A stretch of DNA of 64,000 nucleotides from Granulosicoccus sp045110475 (GCA_045110475.1 JBGCGC010000010.1:1-64000); one strand, 5' to 3'. Shown: positions 1 to 9,793, counted from the first letter of the stretch. Notes: a model not told the origin generated them from the letters alone. Program-made: numbers and translations.

Positions 1-7
1 AATTGCG

Positions 8-305
8 TTATAAATTACTCTTTAGAGGTACCCATCCGGTGAGTTTAATCACCCTCTTCCTGCAGGGGCTGCCCGTTCCTACCGACGCTACAGCCAGAAT
101 ATTACCATCCACGTTAAGACTGAGCGATTCACCAAAAAAGCTGTCGTCGTCCGTGTTGCTCGCTTTCACATACGCTTGCTGTTGCCAGCTAACATTGCTC
201 GCACGAGCACATACACGGCTCCAGAACGGTGAGCAGAATTGTCATTCTAATTTCTGTTTACACCCGTTGTACCAAACTCCTCTGAATCGGCGTTTTTTAA
301 CCAAC
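8..305 (-). pseudogene. Decayed FG-GAP / integrin-like repeat protein fragment
   Basis: Translating the minus strand gives recognisable FG-GAP repeat text in two frames. One frame reads KNADSEEFGTTGV, then a TAG stop, then NDNSAHRSGAVYVLVR. The next piece, SNVSWQQQAYVKASNTD followed by FFGESLSLNVDGNILAVAS, lies in another frame, so a frameshift sits near 205. The family consists of secreted or surface beta-propeller-like repeats of the form 'SGAVYVF.....W.QQAYVKASN...FG.SV.LS.DGNTLAVGA'. The segment between EEFG and GVN is shorter than a full repeat, which suggests a deletion as well. The frame ends in TAA at 8-10. No start, signal peptide or full repeat array remains upstream, so this is a remnant rather than a gene. 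A 142-codon plus-strand frame over the same bases is its shadow. Confidence 0.75.
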
Positions 306-520
306 ATTTCCCGCACCCTGACTCACTTCACGTCCTGCATAAGCACAGGCCTTTTGACAACGGCTGGTGTACGGCAATCTGCTTGCACATCGCTTCTTTG
401 CGGCACATCGCTTAAAAACACTTGCTCTTGATGTACCGGAAAACGTCGCAATCATTCGATAATGGCAAACAGTATGAATTCGTTACACTGGCAAAATAAA
501 CAGGCTATGCCGTCAAATTT

Positions 521-1483
521 TCACATGATGCGAACTACCACGTTGCCTGTCTTGAATCCTTCGATGACATATCGAAAGGCATCGCCGATCTCATCAAGCG
601 GGTAAGTTTTGTCAATCACTGCTCGGAATTTACCCTCGGCAATTAACTGCCTTACGATACGCATGCTGTTCATGATGTCTGTTGGAAGTGGAAAAATCAC
701 CTTTTTGGAAAAAAAGAATGTGGTACTAATCGCCAAAAAAAGGAACTGACAATAGGGACCTAATTCAGTAGATACGAATGTTCCTTTGTCGGTCAGAAGT
801 TTTTTCCAGCGACCGTACGAATGATTTCCGATTGTGTCAAAAACAAAATCAAATTTCTCAGCGCGATCAAAGACATCGTCAACAGTGTAGTCAATCGTCG
901 CGTCAGCTCCGAGTGACTGAACTAACGAGTTATGCTTTGCCGCGCAAACGGCCGTTACCTTAAAGCCACCATTATTTAGCAGTTGCACCAGCGCGGTCCC
1001 AATAGCGCCGGTTGCACCGTTTATCACTACGCTTTGCCCTTGCTCTAATTTGACCTTGTCAAGAAAGTTAATCGCATAGTGAGCTCCTTCCATGCACGCG
1101 ACAGCTTCTTCGTAAGTCATCTCATCGGGCATCATGTCAAGGTTGTCGCTCTCTTTCAGACATACGTATTGTGCATGACTGCATAGTCCTTCATCGTAGA
1201 ATGCCCAGACCTTGTCCCCTACGCAGAACTTTTCGATTGCGCTCCCTGCTTGTACAACTTCACCCGTGAGGTCGGTACCTGTTATTATCTTTCGCGGTGA
1301 AAGCAGCCCTATAAACAGCCTGAAAATGTGAGGAAGCCCGGTGAGAACACCACAATCCGTTCGGCTTACCGTCGTTGCATGGATTTTGATCAGGACCTGA
1401 TCTGGCGCGGGTTCAGGTGTGGGAATTGATTCTATCGCCAGTCCTTCCGGATTGCAGTATTTTCTTCGAATAGCCGCTTTCAT
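521..1483 (-). CDS. NAD(P)-dependent alcohol dehydrogenase / quinone oxidoreductase-like (MDR)
   Basis: A medium-chain dehydrogenase/reductase of 320 residues, the usual length for the zinc-free or zinc-poor quinone-oxidoreductase branch. The N-terminal GroES-like half begins MKAAIRRKYCNPEGL and carries the TVSRTDCG and GTDLTGEV segments. The Rossmann half has the nucleotide motif INGATGAIGTALVQL (about residues 152-167) and ends in the typical GFKTGNVVVRI. Family members reduce enones, quinones or aldehydes with NAD(P)H in the cytoplasm; the substrate cannot be read here. It stands alone, 130 bases from the next minus-strand gene. The structural-zinc cysteine cluster of classical ADHs is not evident. 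The start ATG at 1483 gives the conserved family N-terminus. Confidence 0.85.
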   Translation of the reverse strand: MKAAIRRKYCNPEGLAIESIPTPEPAPDQVLIKIHATTVSRTDCGVLTGLPHIFRLFIGLLSPRKIITGTDLTGEVVQAGSAIEKFCVGDKVWAFYDEGLCSHAQYVCLKESDNLDMMPDEMTYEEAVACMEGAHYAINFLDKVKLEQGQSVVINGATGAIGTALVQLLNNGGFKVTAVCAAKHNSLVQSLGADATIDYTVDDVFDRAEKFDFVFDTIGNHSYGRWKKLLTDKGTFVSTELGPYCQFLFLAISTTFFFSKKVIFPLPTDIMNSMRIVRQLIAEGKFRAVIDKTYPLDEIGDAFRYVIEGFKTGNVVVRIM

Positions 1484-1614
1484 GACCTACATTGAGATGC
1501 ACAATTGAAAACTGATTCTAGGTGAAAATGAAGCTGATGTGACCATTGGGGTAATTCAAAGGACAAAGCGGATCTTGCTAATCACAAACCAATCCAACTT
1601 GGAAACTGCTGTGT

Positions 1615-2439
1615 TCACGATGACGACTGAGTTAGCAGCGCATCCACCACATCACCCGATATCGAACGCGACAGTACTGAGAAATCACCCTCTTTAAACA
1701 TAGCGCAAGCGGCATCGTTTATCACGCGATGAGTAGCGCTTGCCAGTGCTGAACCAAGAGAGATACGAGCCACACCTTGCGCTGCAAACTGCGATCGCGT
1801 GTATTGTGCGAATGGTCCTGCAGCCAGCGCATTCACTGGCAGTACCGTTGCCTCACAGATGCGCTTCTGGTCTTCCAGGGTGCCAGGCAGGGGCACGTAA
1901 ACGCAGTCAGCGCCAGCTGCTTCATAAGCTGCCACTCGCTCCAGTGCTTCTTCAAGGTCATAGTGTTGATTCATGACACCATCGGCGCGTGCTACCAGTA
2001 CAAAGTCTCCCGGCAGTGCACGTGCAGCACCGCTTGCTGCACGTATTCTTTCTACAGCGACACTGCGTTCATAGGCTGAGGATTCGGGCAATGCGGTGTC
2101 TTCAATCGAGATACCAGCTAAACCGACCTCGTAGGCGAGGCGCACAGTCGTAGCACAAGTGTCGGGGTCGTCACCAAAGCCATTCTCGAAGTCACCGGAT
2201 ACCGGTACCTTCACGGCGGCAACAAGATCGGCGGCGTGGGCAAGCGCTTCGTCTCGCGTGACTTGCCCCATATCGGGACGCCCCAGTGTAAAAGCATGCG
2301 CGGCCGATGAGGTACCGATTGCTTCTGCGCCGAGTGCCTCGAGCATCTTTGCTGACCCTGCATCCCACGCATTGGCCAGAATGAAGGGGTTTCCGGCACG
2401 GTGAAGATCTCGGAAGCGACAGCCTGAATTTATTGTCAT
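1615..2439 (-). CDS. Isocitrate lyase / PEP mutase family protein
   Basis: A TIM-barrel protein of the ICL/PEPM superfamily. The substrate-end motif NAWDAGSAKMLEALG, the GTSSAAHAFTLGRPD stretch and the acidic metal motif SGDFENGFGDD are all present, followed by GLAGISIEDT and VARADG. Relatives cleave or form C-C or P-C bonds of 2-oxo acids (oxaloacetate hydrolase, 2-methylisocitrate lyase-like, carboxyphosphoenolpyruvate mutase). The catalytic KKCGH-type loop of true isocitrate lyase is absent, so this is the generic short branch and its substrate is unknown. I place the start at the ATG at 2439 (MTINSGCRF), because the 18 upstream in-frame residues have no family-like character. It is a single gene, not obviously in an operon. 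Confidence 0.82.
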   Translation of the reverse strand: MTINSGCRFRDLHRAGNPFILANAWDAGSAKMLEALGAEAIGTSSAAHAFTLGRPDMGQVTRDEALAHAADLVAAVKVPVSGDFENGFGDDPDTCATTVRLAYEVGLAGISIEDTALPESSAYERSVAVERIRAASGAARALPGDFVLVARADGVMNQHYDLEEALERVAAYEAAGADCVYVPLPGTLEDQKRICEATVLPVNALAAGPFAQYTRSQFAAQGVARISLGSALASATHRVINDAACAMFKEGDFSVLSRSISGDVVDALLTQSSS

Positions 2440-2779
2440 GTTCTTACAATCAGCGTGGATGAGGCCAGGTTGCAATGTATTCCAATACGACAAAAAATGA
2501 AAGGTCAGCAGTTGCTCGGAGCCTGTGCTTACTAACCCTCAGAATCAAGCCACTCATGAAATGTCGTATAGGGCAATCGGATTCAAAGAACAAGGCTACG
2601 ATTGGGCTCACAGGACTGAAAAACACGGCACAAGTTTGAAACCTGGATCACACGTCGCTATCGTTACGCTCTTATGACGCTCAATCTGTCCACACGTGGT
2701 GCAGATGCCTCCGCTGTGGACAACGATATTCCAGGACTGAGTCGGTTTGAAAAACAATTAATGCACGTGTACAGGCGAT

Positions 2780-3520
2780 ATGGCCCTTTATGGGCTGATT
2801 GCGCTATCCACGTTAGTATCGGTATTAAGTTCGGTAGGGCTGACGCTAGTAATCCCACTGTTAACGTCCGAGGGTTTACAAATTGATGAATTCGTTGCGA
2901 ACCTTCACATGAGCATACTGGTTCCGGCAGCTATTGCTCCCAACGTCACGTATTTCCTTACTCGTCTGCTCAGCCGGCTCGACACAGCCTATGAATTCGT
3001 CACTAAACTATCAACTACCGACTCCCTGACAGGAACTGCGAATAGACGTGGTTTCCTCGGAGCAGCGACGCAAAACATACGCACGTTGAGAGAGGCGACA
3101 GAGTGCATGGTTGGCATGGTCGATCTGGACAAATTCAAAGAAGTTAACGATACCTATGGACACAATGTCGGCGATGAAGCCTTGGCGGTCGCGGCGACAC
3201 TGTTGAAAAAAACGGTCGGTGAGATTGGAGTGGTTGGAAGACTGGGCGGTGACGAGTTTGCACTTATCGCTCTGGGATCTCCAAGTGAACTGGAAGATCT
3301 TCGGAGTTCGATTATCGGTCAATGTTCAAATTTCACGATTCAAAACGATATCGCTATTTCGTGCAGTATCGGCAATGTTCTTCTGAACAAGAATGAGAGC
3401 ATCGATGCCGTCTTAGCCAGAGCAGACAGGGCACTGTACAGCGTCAAGGAAAAACGTATCGGCCGTTTTGGTGTTGCTAAAGAGGCCCAGATTCGATCGA
3501 GTTGTCAATCGCTCGGATAG
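2780..3520 (+). CDS. Diguanylate cyclase (GGDEF), membrane-anchored, probable N-terminal frameshift
   Basis: The C-terminal half is a full GGDEF domain: DSLTGTANRRGF, then DLDKFKEVNDTYGHNVGDEAL, then the active-site signature GRLGGDEFALI and the ending ADRALYSVKE. It should make cyclic-di-GMP from GTP. The RxxD product-inhibition site expected upstream of GGDEF is missing (VGEI at that place). Two hydrophobic segments lie in the first 70 residues (LIALSTLVSVLSSVGLTLVI and a second around ILVPAAIAPNVTYFL). A second frame opens at 2674 with a plausible cytoplasmic leader ending FEKQLMHVYRRY exactly where this frame starts at MALYGL, so one base may have been lost or gained near 2780-2800. If the 2780 ATG is used, AGGCG lies only a few bases upstream. 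Confidence 0.8.
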   Translation: MALYGLIALSTLVSVLSSVGLTLVIPLLTSEGLQIDEFVANLHMSILVPAAIAPNVTYFLTRLLSRLDTAYEFVTKLSTTDSLTGTANRRGFLGAATQNIRTLREATECMVGMVDLDKFKEVNDTYGHNVGDEALAVAATLLKKTVGEIGVVGRLGGDEFALIALGSPSELEDLRSSIIGQCSNFTIQNDIAISCSIGNVLLNKNESIDAVLARADRALYSVKEKRIGRFGVAKEAQIRSSCQSLG

Positions 3521-3805
3521 ATTTCAGTGTGCGTTCAGAGGTCAGGGCGTCATCTGGTTCAGCACAATCAAACACCAATACCTGCGATTTGCTCCAAATC
3601 ACTTGATTTTCTCCTACTTTTGTCAAACACTAGTTAAAATCTTCCGTGTTTATTGCTAGTAAAAATCCGGTTTCAAACCCTATGAATTAAACCTGATCGT
3701 ACGTTTTTGAACACTATCTTCTCCTGTAGTGCGTTCGCAGGCTAGCGCCACTTTAAATTTCGCGGTTTAATCTACCCTCGAGATAACAGGAACTAACAAT
3801 ATTCC

Positions 3806-5083
3806 TTGAATACTTCTGATAGCCAGCCTGACGGACAGAGAGCGCTTTTTGCGTATTTGCTGGGAATGTTGTTCTTTGCGTATGCATTCATTCAACGCGT
3901 AGCGCCAAGCGTTGTTACCGATGAGCTCATGCGTGACTTTTCGGTCGGAGCAGCGAGCCTCGGTATTCTCTCAGGTGCGTATTTTTACACCTACGCTGCT
4001 CTTCAGTTACCCGTCGGTTTACTTACCGACCGTTACGGACCCCGAAAATTGATGGCAGCAGCCGCACTCGCCTGTGCACTTGCATCCGCTGGCTTTGCCA
4101 GTAGCGAGAGCTTGTTAATGGCCAGTTTTTATCGCGCCCTTATCGGAGGCGCTGTAGCTTTTGGTTTTGTGGGCACCCTTTCCATTATCACGCAGTTTTT
4201 CAGTCCAGGCCGGTTTGCCCTACTGGCAGGCCTGGTGCAAACGATGGGAATGATAGGAGCAATAGCGGGACAAGCGCCTTTGCGCCTACTGGTGGAAAGT
4301 CGTGGCTGGCAGGAATCATTTTTATGGCTAATGCTTGCTGGTCTTGGATTAGCGATATTACTTTTTACCGTAGTGCCACGCCGCAATAGTAAAAATCATC
4401 ACAGTGAAAACAGTAGTCTACTCCAGAGCCTTCGTCTGGTTGCACGTAATCCGCAGTCGTGGTTGTGTGCTGGAATCGGTTTTGGACTGGCGGCTCCGAT
4501 GTTAAGCTTTGCCGGTTTGTGGGCTATCCCGTGGCTGGAACTTAGCTATGAACTCGATAAAAAACAGGCAGCAGCGCTTGTTTCGATGCTTTTCGTTGGA
4601 TGGGGGCTTGGCTCTCCGCTTTGGGGTTGGCTATCGGATCGAATGGGAAAGCGCAACCCCGTCATCATTGGTGGCACTTTGATTGCACTCAGCGGTTTTG
4701 TGCTTTTGGTGTACGTAGACGCGTGGTCGTTCACCGCAATTGGTGTTCTGTTTACCGTGACAGGTATAGGTGGCTCAACGATGATTGTTATATTCGGTTC
4801 TGTCCGTGAATCCAATCTGATCATGAATAGCGCGGCTGCTATGGGTCTTGCCAACATGTGCGTCGTTGGCTCTGGAGCCGTCACTCAACCGCTGATTGGC
4901 TGGTTGCTGGAGAAAAACTGGAATGGCATGCAAATCAATGGTGTTCCGATCTACACAGTAGAGAACTACCAGATAGCACTTTTCGTTTTAGTGGCGTCCA
5001 TGCTATTGGCTTTGATTTGCGCAATCTTATTGCGAGAAACAAATTGTCAGAACACTAGCCTGATTAGTACAGACGCTGATTGA
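3806..5083 (+). CDS. MFS transporter
   Basis: A 425-residue twelve-helix major facilitator. The first half holds FAYLLGMLFFAYAFIQRVAPS in helix 1 and the loop 2-3 signature LLTDRYGPRKLM (family pattern G-x-L-x-D-R-x-G-R-R). The second half carries the equivalent WLSDRMGKRNPV. It lacks a signal peptide, as expected. Related proteins move organic acids, sugars or drugs by proton coupling; the substrate cannot be assigned. The proposed start is TTG at 3806, preceded at about 13 bases by AGGA. A later ATG at 3867 would remove part of helix 1, so TTG is preferred but not certain. It converges on acnA. Confidence 0.82.
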   Translation: MNTSDSQPDGQRALFAYLLGMLFFAYAFIQRVAPSVVTDELMRDFSVGAASLGILSGAYFYTYAALQLPVGLLTDRYGPRKLMAAAALACALASAGFASSESLLMASFYRALIGGAVAFGFVGTLSIITQFFSPGRFALLAGLVQTMGMIGAIAGQAPLRLLVESRGWQESFLWLMLAGLGLAILLFTVVPRRNSKNHHSENSSLLQSLRLVARNPQSWLCAGIGFGLAAPMLSFAGLWAIPWLELSYELDKKQAAALVSMLFVGWGLGSPLWGWLSDRMGKRNPVIIGGTLIALSGFVLLVYVDAWSFTAIGVLFTVTGIGGSTMIVIFGSVRESNLIMNSAAAMGLANMCVVGSGAVTQPLIGWLLEKNWNGMQINGVPIYTVENYQIALFVLVASMLLALICAILLRETNCQNTSLISTDAD

Positions 5084-5173
5084 GCTGGCAAGTACAAACA
5101 GCCCTCACTCTGCTCTAGAAAACTACCAATCAGCTAAACTCACACGCAACAACATAGGGTCAGTTGCTTCCCC

Positions 5174-5193
5174 GGAGGCGGCTCCCCGCCTCC
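5174..5193. terminator. GC-rich hairpin between convergent MFS gene and acnA
   Basis: A perfect 8-bp stem (GGAGGCGG / CCGCCTCC) with loop CTCC lies between the ends of the two convergent genes. There is no T-run on either side, so it may act as a bidirectional or 3'-protecting hairpin rather than a canonical terminator. Confidence 0.5.
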
Positions 5194-5219
5194 CGGAATG
5201 CCATCGAATCGATCTGAAA

Positions 5220-7907
5220 TCAGGCAGCTTTTGCCAGATTACGCAGCACGTAGTGCAGCACGCCACCATGTTCGACGTACTCGATTTCAATCGCGGTATC
5301 TATCCGACACTTCAACGTAATCTCTTTCACCGACCCATCGGCCATCTCGATTTTGCAGGGCGTCTCTTGCAAGGGCTTGACGCTGTCCAGACCAATAATG
5401 GTCACTGTTTCATCACCGGTTAACCCCAGTGTTTTGCGAGAGTCGCCACCGGTAAATTCGAACGGGATTACACCCATGCCAACGAGATTAGAGCGGTGGA
5501 TCCGCTCGAAGCTCTCCGCGATTACCGCTTTAACGCCTAGCAGATTCGTGCCTTTTGCTGCCCAGTCACGGGACGAGCCGGCACCGTATTGCTCACCACC
5601 GAAGATTACGGTTGGCGTCCCTGCATCCATGTAGGCCATGGCGGCCTCAAAAATCGAGGTCTGCTTGCCGTCCGGGCCTTTGGTGTAGCCGCCTTCGACG
5701 TTGTCCAGCATTTCGTTCTTGATGCGAATATTGGCAAAGGTGCCACGCATCATAACCTCGTGGTTGCCGCGGCGTGAGCCGTAGGAGTTGAATTCGCGCA
5801 TCGGCACCTGACGCTCCTGCAAGTATTCACCGGCTGGCGCTGATTCCTTGAATGATCCCGCGGGACTGATGTGATCGGTTGTGATCATGTCGCCGAGTAT
5901 GGCCAGTACTTTCGCATCTTCGATGTTGGTGATCGTGCCGGGTTCTTTGGACATGCCCTGAAAATAAGGCGGATTCTGGATATAGGTTGACTGTAGCGGC
6001 CAGTCGTAGGTTTCCGCTTTTGTCGTCTTTACGCTCTGCCATTTTTCATCGCCCTTAAATACATCGGCGTATTTGGTCTGGAACGCCTCGCGAGTAACGG
6101 TTGCTTCGACCAGTTCTGCGATCTCTTGTGTCGTAGGCCAGATGTCTTTTAAATAAACATCCGTGCCATCAGGAGTCTGTGCAATCGGGTCCGAAGCGAG
6201 ATTGATGTCCATGGTACCAGCCAGGGCATATGCCACAACCAGCGGTGGTGAGGCCAGATAGTTGGCGCGCACATCCGGTGAGATGCGGCCCTCGAAGTTG
6301 CGATTTCCTGATAGAACAGAGGTTGCCACCAGATCGCCATCGGCAATGGCTTTACTGATCTCGGGTTGCAGCGGACCTGAATTACCAATGCAGGTTGTGC
6401 AGCCGTAGCCCACGAGGTTAAAACCGATCTTGTCAAGATCCTCCTGCAGGCCAGCAGCCTCAAGGTAAGCCGACACCACCTGAGAGCCAGGTGCCAGAGA
6501 TGTCTTAACCCAGGGCTTTCGGTTGAGACCCATGGCCGCAGCTTTGCGTGCCACAAGCCCTGCGCCGATCATGACGTAGGGATTAGAGGTGTTGGTGCAG
6601 GAAGTAATTGATGCGATGACAACATCACCCGATTCCAGTTCATAGTCTTCACCTTCCACCTTGACGCTCTTGCCCATCGGACGCTTAAAGGCGTTTTCCA
6701 TCTCGCTACTGAAGGCGTCTTTAGCATCAGTCAGAGCAACATAGTCCTGCGGTCGTTTTGGACCGGAGATGGCAGGCACAATGGTCCCCATATCCAGCTC
6801 CAGCGTTGAGGTGTAGACGGGGTCGTAGTTGGCGTCTCGCCACATGCCGTTTTCGCGTGCGTAGGCTTCGACCAATGCAATGCGCTCTTCGTCACGCCCC
6901 GTATTTTCCAGATAGCGAAGGGTTTCACCATCAATCGGAAAGAAGCCGCATGTCGCACCGTATTCCGGTGCCATGTTGGCTATGGTCGCACGGTCGGCCA
7001 GTGGCAACGTGTCAAGGCCGTCGCCATAGAATTCAACGAATTTGGACACGACACCATGAGCACGGAGCATCTCAACGACCTTCAACACAAGATCGGTTCC
7101 AGTTGTGCCTTCCATCATCCTGCCTGTGAGCTTGAAGCCAACAACGTCGGGAATAAGCATGGAGATGGGCTGACCCAGCATCGAAGCCTCAGCCTCGATA
7201 CCGCCAACACCCCAACCAAGCACAGCGGCACCGTTGACCATGGTGGTGTGACTGTCAGTGCCAACGAGCGTATCGGGGTAAGCGACATCAACACCGTTCT
7301 GATCCTTGTCGGTCCAGACGGTTTGGCTGAGATATTCAAGATTCACCTGATGACAAATGCCGGTGCCCGGGGGCACAACGCGAAAGTTTGAGAACGCTGA
7401 CTGACCCCATTTGAGGAAAGTGTAACGCTCAAGGTTACGCTCGTACTCGCGGTCTACGTTCATCTGAAAGGCACGCGGGTTGCCGAACTCGTCGATCATG
7501 ACCGAGTGATCGATGACAAGATCCACAGGATTAAGTGGGTTGATCTGCTGGGCATCGCCTCCCAGAGCGACAATACCGTCGCGCATGGCGGCAAGATCGA
7601 CCACAGCGGGCACGCCTGTGAAGTCCTGCATCAAAACGCGGGCCGGGCGGTAGGCAATCTCGCGCGGGTTCCGACCACCTTTATCCGCCCATTCAGCAAA
7701 CGCCTTGATATCATCGATCGAGACGGTTTTACCATCTTCGAAACGCAACATGTTTTCCAGCACAACCTTTAGCGCGGCTGGCAATCGGGTGAAATCCCCT
7801 AAGCCTGCAGCGCTTGCGGCGGGAATGGAATAATAGTCAATCGATGTACCGCCCACAGTGAGCGTCTTGCGTGTTTTGGCGGTGTCTTGTCCAACGGTGA
7901 TAGTCAT
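5220..7907 (-). CDS. acnA: Aconitate hydratase AcnA
   Basis: Full-length (895 residues) AcnA/IRP-type aconitase, which interconverts citrate and isocitrate in the TCA cycle in the cytoplasm. The three cysteines that bind the [4Fe-4S] cluster are visible in SITSCTNTSNP and GYGCTTCIGNSGP. The active-site loops HTTMVNGAAVLGWGVGGIEAE and GDMITTDHISPAG are intact. The swivel domain carries GAGSSRDWAAKGT. The N-terminus (MTITVGQDTAKTRKTLTVGG) is family-like, so the ATG at 7907 is accepted. Divergent and downstream neighbours do not suggest a shared operon. The intergenic 7908-8146 upstream presumably holds its promoter, though I cannot point to a clear -35/-10 pair. Confidence 0.97.
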   Translation of the reverse strand: MTITVGQDTAKTRKTLTVGGTSIDYYSIPAASAAGLGDFTRLPAALKVVLENMLRFEDGKTVSIDDIKAFAEWADKGGRNPREIAYRPARVLMQDFTGVPAVVDLAAMRDGIVALGGDAQQINPLNPVDLVIDHSVMIDEFGNPRAFQMNVDREYERNLERYTFLKWGQSAFSNFRVVPPGTGICHQVNLEYLSQTVWTDKDQNGVDVAYPDTLVGTDSHTTMVNGAAVLGWGVGGIEAEASMLGQPISMLIPDVVGFKLTGRMMEGTTGTDLVLKVVEMLRAHGVVSKFVEFYGDGLDTLPLADRATIANMAPEYGATCGFFPIDGETLRYLENTGRDEERIALVEAYARENGMWRDANYDPVYTSTLELDMGTIVPAISGPKRPQDYVALTDAKDAFSSEMENAFKRPMGKSVKVEGEDYELESGDVVIASITSCTNTSNPYVMIGAGLVARKAAAMGLNRKPWVKTSLAPGSQVVSAYLEAAGLQEDLDKIGFNLVGYGCTTCIGNSGPLQPEISKAIADGDLVATSVLSGNRNFEGRISPDVRANYLASPPLVVAYALAGTMDINLASDPIAQTPDGTDVYLKDIWPTTQEIAELVEATVTREAFQTKYADVFKGDEKWQSVKTTKAETYDWPLQSTYIQNPPYFQGMSKEPGTITNIEDAKVLAILGDMITTDHISPAGSFKESAPAGEYLQERQVPMREFNSYGSRRGNHEVMMRGTFANIRIKNEMLDNVEGGYTKGPDGKQTSIFEAAMAYMDAGTPTVIFGGEQYGAGSSRDWAAKGTNLLGVKAVIAESFERIHRSNLVGMGVIPFEFTGGDSRKTLGLTGDETVTIIGLDSVKPLQETPCKIEMADGSVKEITLKCRIDTAIEIEYVEHGGVLHYVLRNLAKAA

Positions 7908-8146
7908 AGTAAGTTGCCCTCTAGAGCGACGATGTTGATTCTGAACGAAGTATGTTGATGTTCACAAGGAATGCCAAGACCGGTCTTTGCTGTGTTCGGT
8001 CGTTGCAGAGTGTTCATGTATGTGCGATTGATACCATTGCGTGTCGAATGATTGATTGGTGTTCACGGAAGCTTTGATATCGTGCGGGTGAAAAGGTTGC
8101 CTTGATTTGTGGCGTTTGTTCATGGACAGCCGACATTGATGATGGA

Positions 8147-8728
8147 TCACTTTCGGTCCTTGTTTTCGTCAGTCCAGACATCGTCATTGATCATGTGAAC
8201 AGGAGCCCCGTCAGCATAGGCGTTTATCTGTTCGTAGATGTCATTAAACTGCATATCCAGCTCGTCTTCGGTCACATAGCCAATATGCGGAGTACTGATC
8301 ACATCCGGGTGTGTGATGACTGGGTCATGGATGTCGGTGAGCGGTTCGACATCAAACACATCGATAGCCAGACGACCCGGTCGACCCGCAGCCACGTAGC
8401 TCGAAAGAGCACCGGGTTCGATCAGCCCGGACCGGGACGTGTTGATCAGCGTTGCCGATGACTTCATGAGCTGTAAATCGCTGCTGGTAATTATTCCTCT
8501 GGTATCTGGCTTGAGCCTGACATGCACACTGACAAAATCAGATTTGCCGAAAAAAGCAGCGCGACTGTCTGCCAACGTAACCCCATCGGCGTCTACAAGT
8601 CGCTCAGCCGGCACATCGACATCCTCGGTATGATCGTTCCAGATGCTGACGTCGTGTCCCGACAAGCGAGCGTAGATCGGTAATGTTCTCAGCGTATCAA
8701 ACCAATCATCCAGGATATGTACTTTCAT
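8147..8728 (-). pseudogene. D-2-hydroxyacid dehydrogenase with internal in-frame deletion
   Basis: The 193-residue frame starts like a phosphoglycerate-dehydrogenase-type D-2-hydroxyacid dehydrogenase (MKVHILDDWFDTLRTLP) and ends like one: SDFVSVHVRLKPDTRGIIT, then LINTSRSGLIEPGAL, then AIDVFDVEPL and TPHIGYVT with the catalytic His. Normal members are about 310-340 residues. Everything between about residue 50 (AERLVDAD) and GVTLADS is missing, that is most of the substrate domain and the Gly-x-Gly-x-x-Gly NAD site. The join keeps the frame. Such a protein cannot bind NAD in the usual way, so it is very probably non-functional. It lies 36 bases downstream of the AbrB-type membrane gene and probably shared its transcript. 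Confidence 0.8.
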
Positions 8729-8764
8729 CGAATCATCATCTCGCGTATGGGGTAATACAGGCTC

Positions 8765-9793
8765 CTAGTCCAGTTTTTTCAATAGTCGTACAGCAAACGG
8801 TGCACAGGTGATTACCAGAAAAATTCGTAGTAAATGGTGCACTATAACAAAGCCCAGATCAGCGCCGACAATAACTGCCAGTAAAGTCATTTCAGCCTGA
8901 CCACCAGGTGCGAATGCAAGAAACGCGTTCATTGGCAATGCCAACCCGCTCAGCACCACAGCTTCGGTAAACAGCAAGGCGAGTACCGATAGCAGCAGCA
9001 CAAACGCGATGCCTGCCAGCACATCTCGCCGTAACTCCGAAAAAGTTACCCCGACATAACCCACTCCAATACCGATACCGATGAGTAACTGTGCAGTCAG
9101 CAATGCCTCACTTGGCGGGCGATAATGAATGACACCTGACAGGGACAAGATGGCGGTAACAAACATTGGCCCCAGAATCGAGGCACCAAACAATCCGATG
9201 CGCTCGCCACCCTTCCAGCCAACCAGAGCTGCAATCATCATGATCAGCATTTCATGCACAGGAATCGTGGCGGCTGGCGCACCAATTGGCGCACTGAGCG
9301 ACGCATCGAAGCCCAGACTGAGTATCACGGGGGCGATAGTGACAATCATCAGCACTCGCGTGGCGTGAATGAGCGACAAGGCACGTCCATCACCACCGGC
9401 TTCAATGCCGAAAATCACCATATCCTGAAGCCCACCGGGCATGGCAGCGTAATACGCGGTGACTTTGTCAAATCCGCAAACGCGATAGAAAAAAGGCACA
9501 CCAATGGACGCAATAATGATGATGTACAGGGGAACCAACGCCACAGAGAGTGCCATCTCAGGGAGTCGATGGAATAATTCCGGCGTTATCGAAGCGCCAA
9601 CCGCCACTCCCAAAATGGTCCGGGCAGCAACGGATACTTGCCCAAATCCTTTCAGGTTGCGTTTGGCCAGCGCTGCCAACAGGCAGAAAAACATCGGACC
9701 AAACAGAAATGGCAACGGCAAGGAGAGCACACGGAAAACAGCCACGCCAGCGACTGCGACAACCGCAGTTTCTACTTGATGGCGGTCCAGCAT
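8765..9793 (-). CDS. AbrB family (PF05145) polytopic membrane protein
   Basis: A 342-residue protein with about ten hydrophobic segments arranged as two similar halves. Each half has the Pfam AbrB / 'putative ammonia monooxygenase' signature: LPFLFGPMFFCLLAAL with AMPGGLQDMVIFG in the first half, and GASILGPMFVTAILSL with AFAPGGQAEMTLLA in the second. Despite the family name, members are inner-membrane proteins, likely transporters, with no proven substrate. It is divergent from a GntR/FCD regulator 104 bases away, with a palindrome between them, so that regulator probably controls it. The downstream 2-hydroxyacid dehydrogenase remnant suggests the original job was uptake or export of an organic acid, but this is inference. 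Confidence 0.85.
   Translation of the reverse strand: MLDRHQVETAVVAVAGVAVFRVLSLPLPFLFGPMFFCLLAALAKRNLKGFGQVSVAARTILGVAVGASITPELFHRLPEMALSVALVPLYIIIIASIGVPFFYRVCGFDKVTAYYAAMPGGLQDMVIFGIEAGGDGRALSLIHATRVLMIVTIAPVILSLGFDASLSAPIGAPAATIPVHEMLIMMIAALVGWKGGERIGLFGASILGPMFVTAILSLSGVIHYRPPSEALLTAQLLIGIGIGVGYVGVTFSELRRDVLAGIAFVLLLSVLALLFTEAVVLSGLALPMNAFLAFAPGGQAEMTLLAVIVGADLGFVIVHHLLRIFLVITCAPFAVRLLKKLD

Noticed and set aside
3..431. 142-codon plus-strand frame at the left edge
   Set aside because: The minus strand carries FG-GAP text over the same bases; the plus frame has no family-like content and is its shadow.
8765..9793. AbrB as a DNA-binding transition-state regulator
   Set aside because: The protein has about ten membrane helices; it belongs to the unrelated membrane family that shares the AbrB name.
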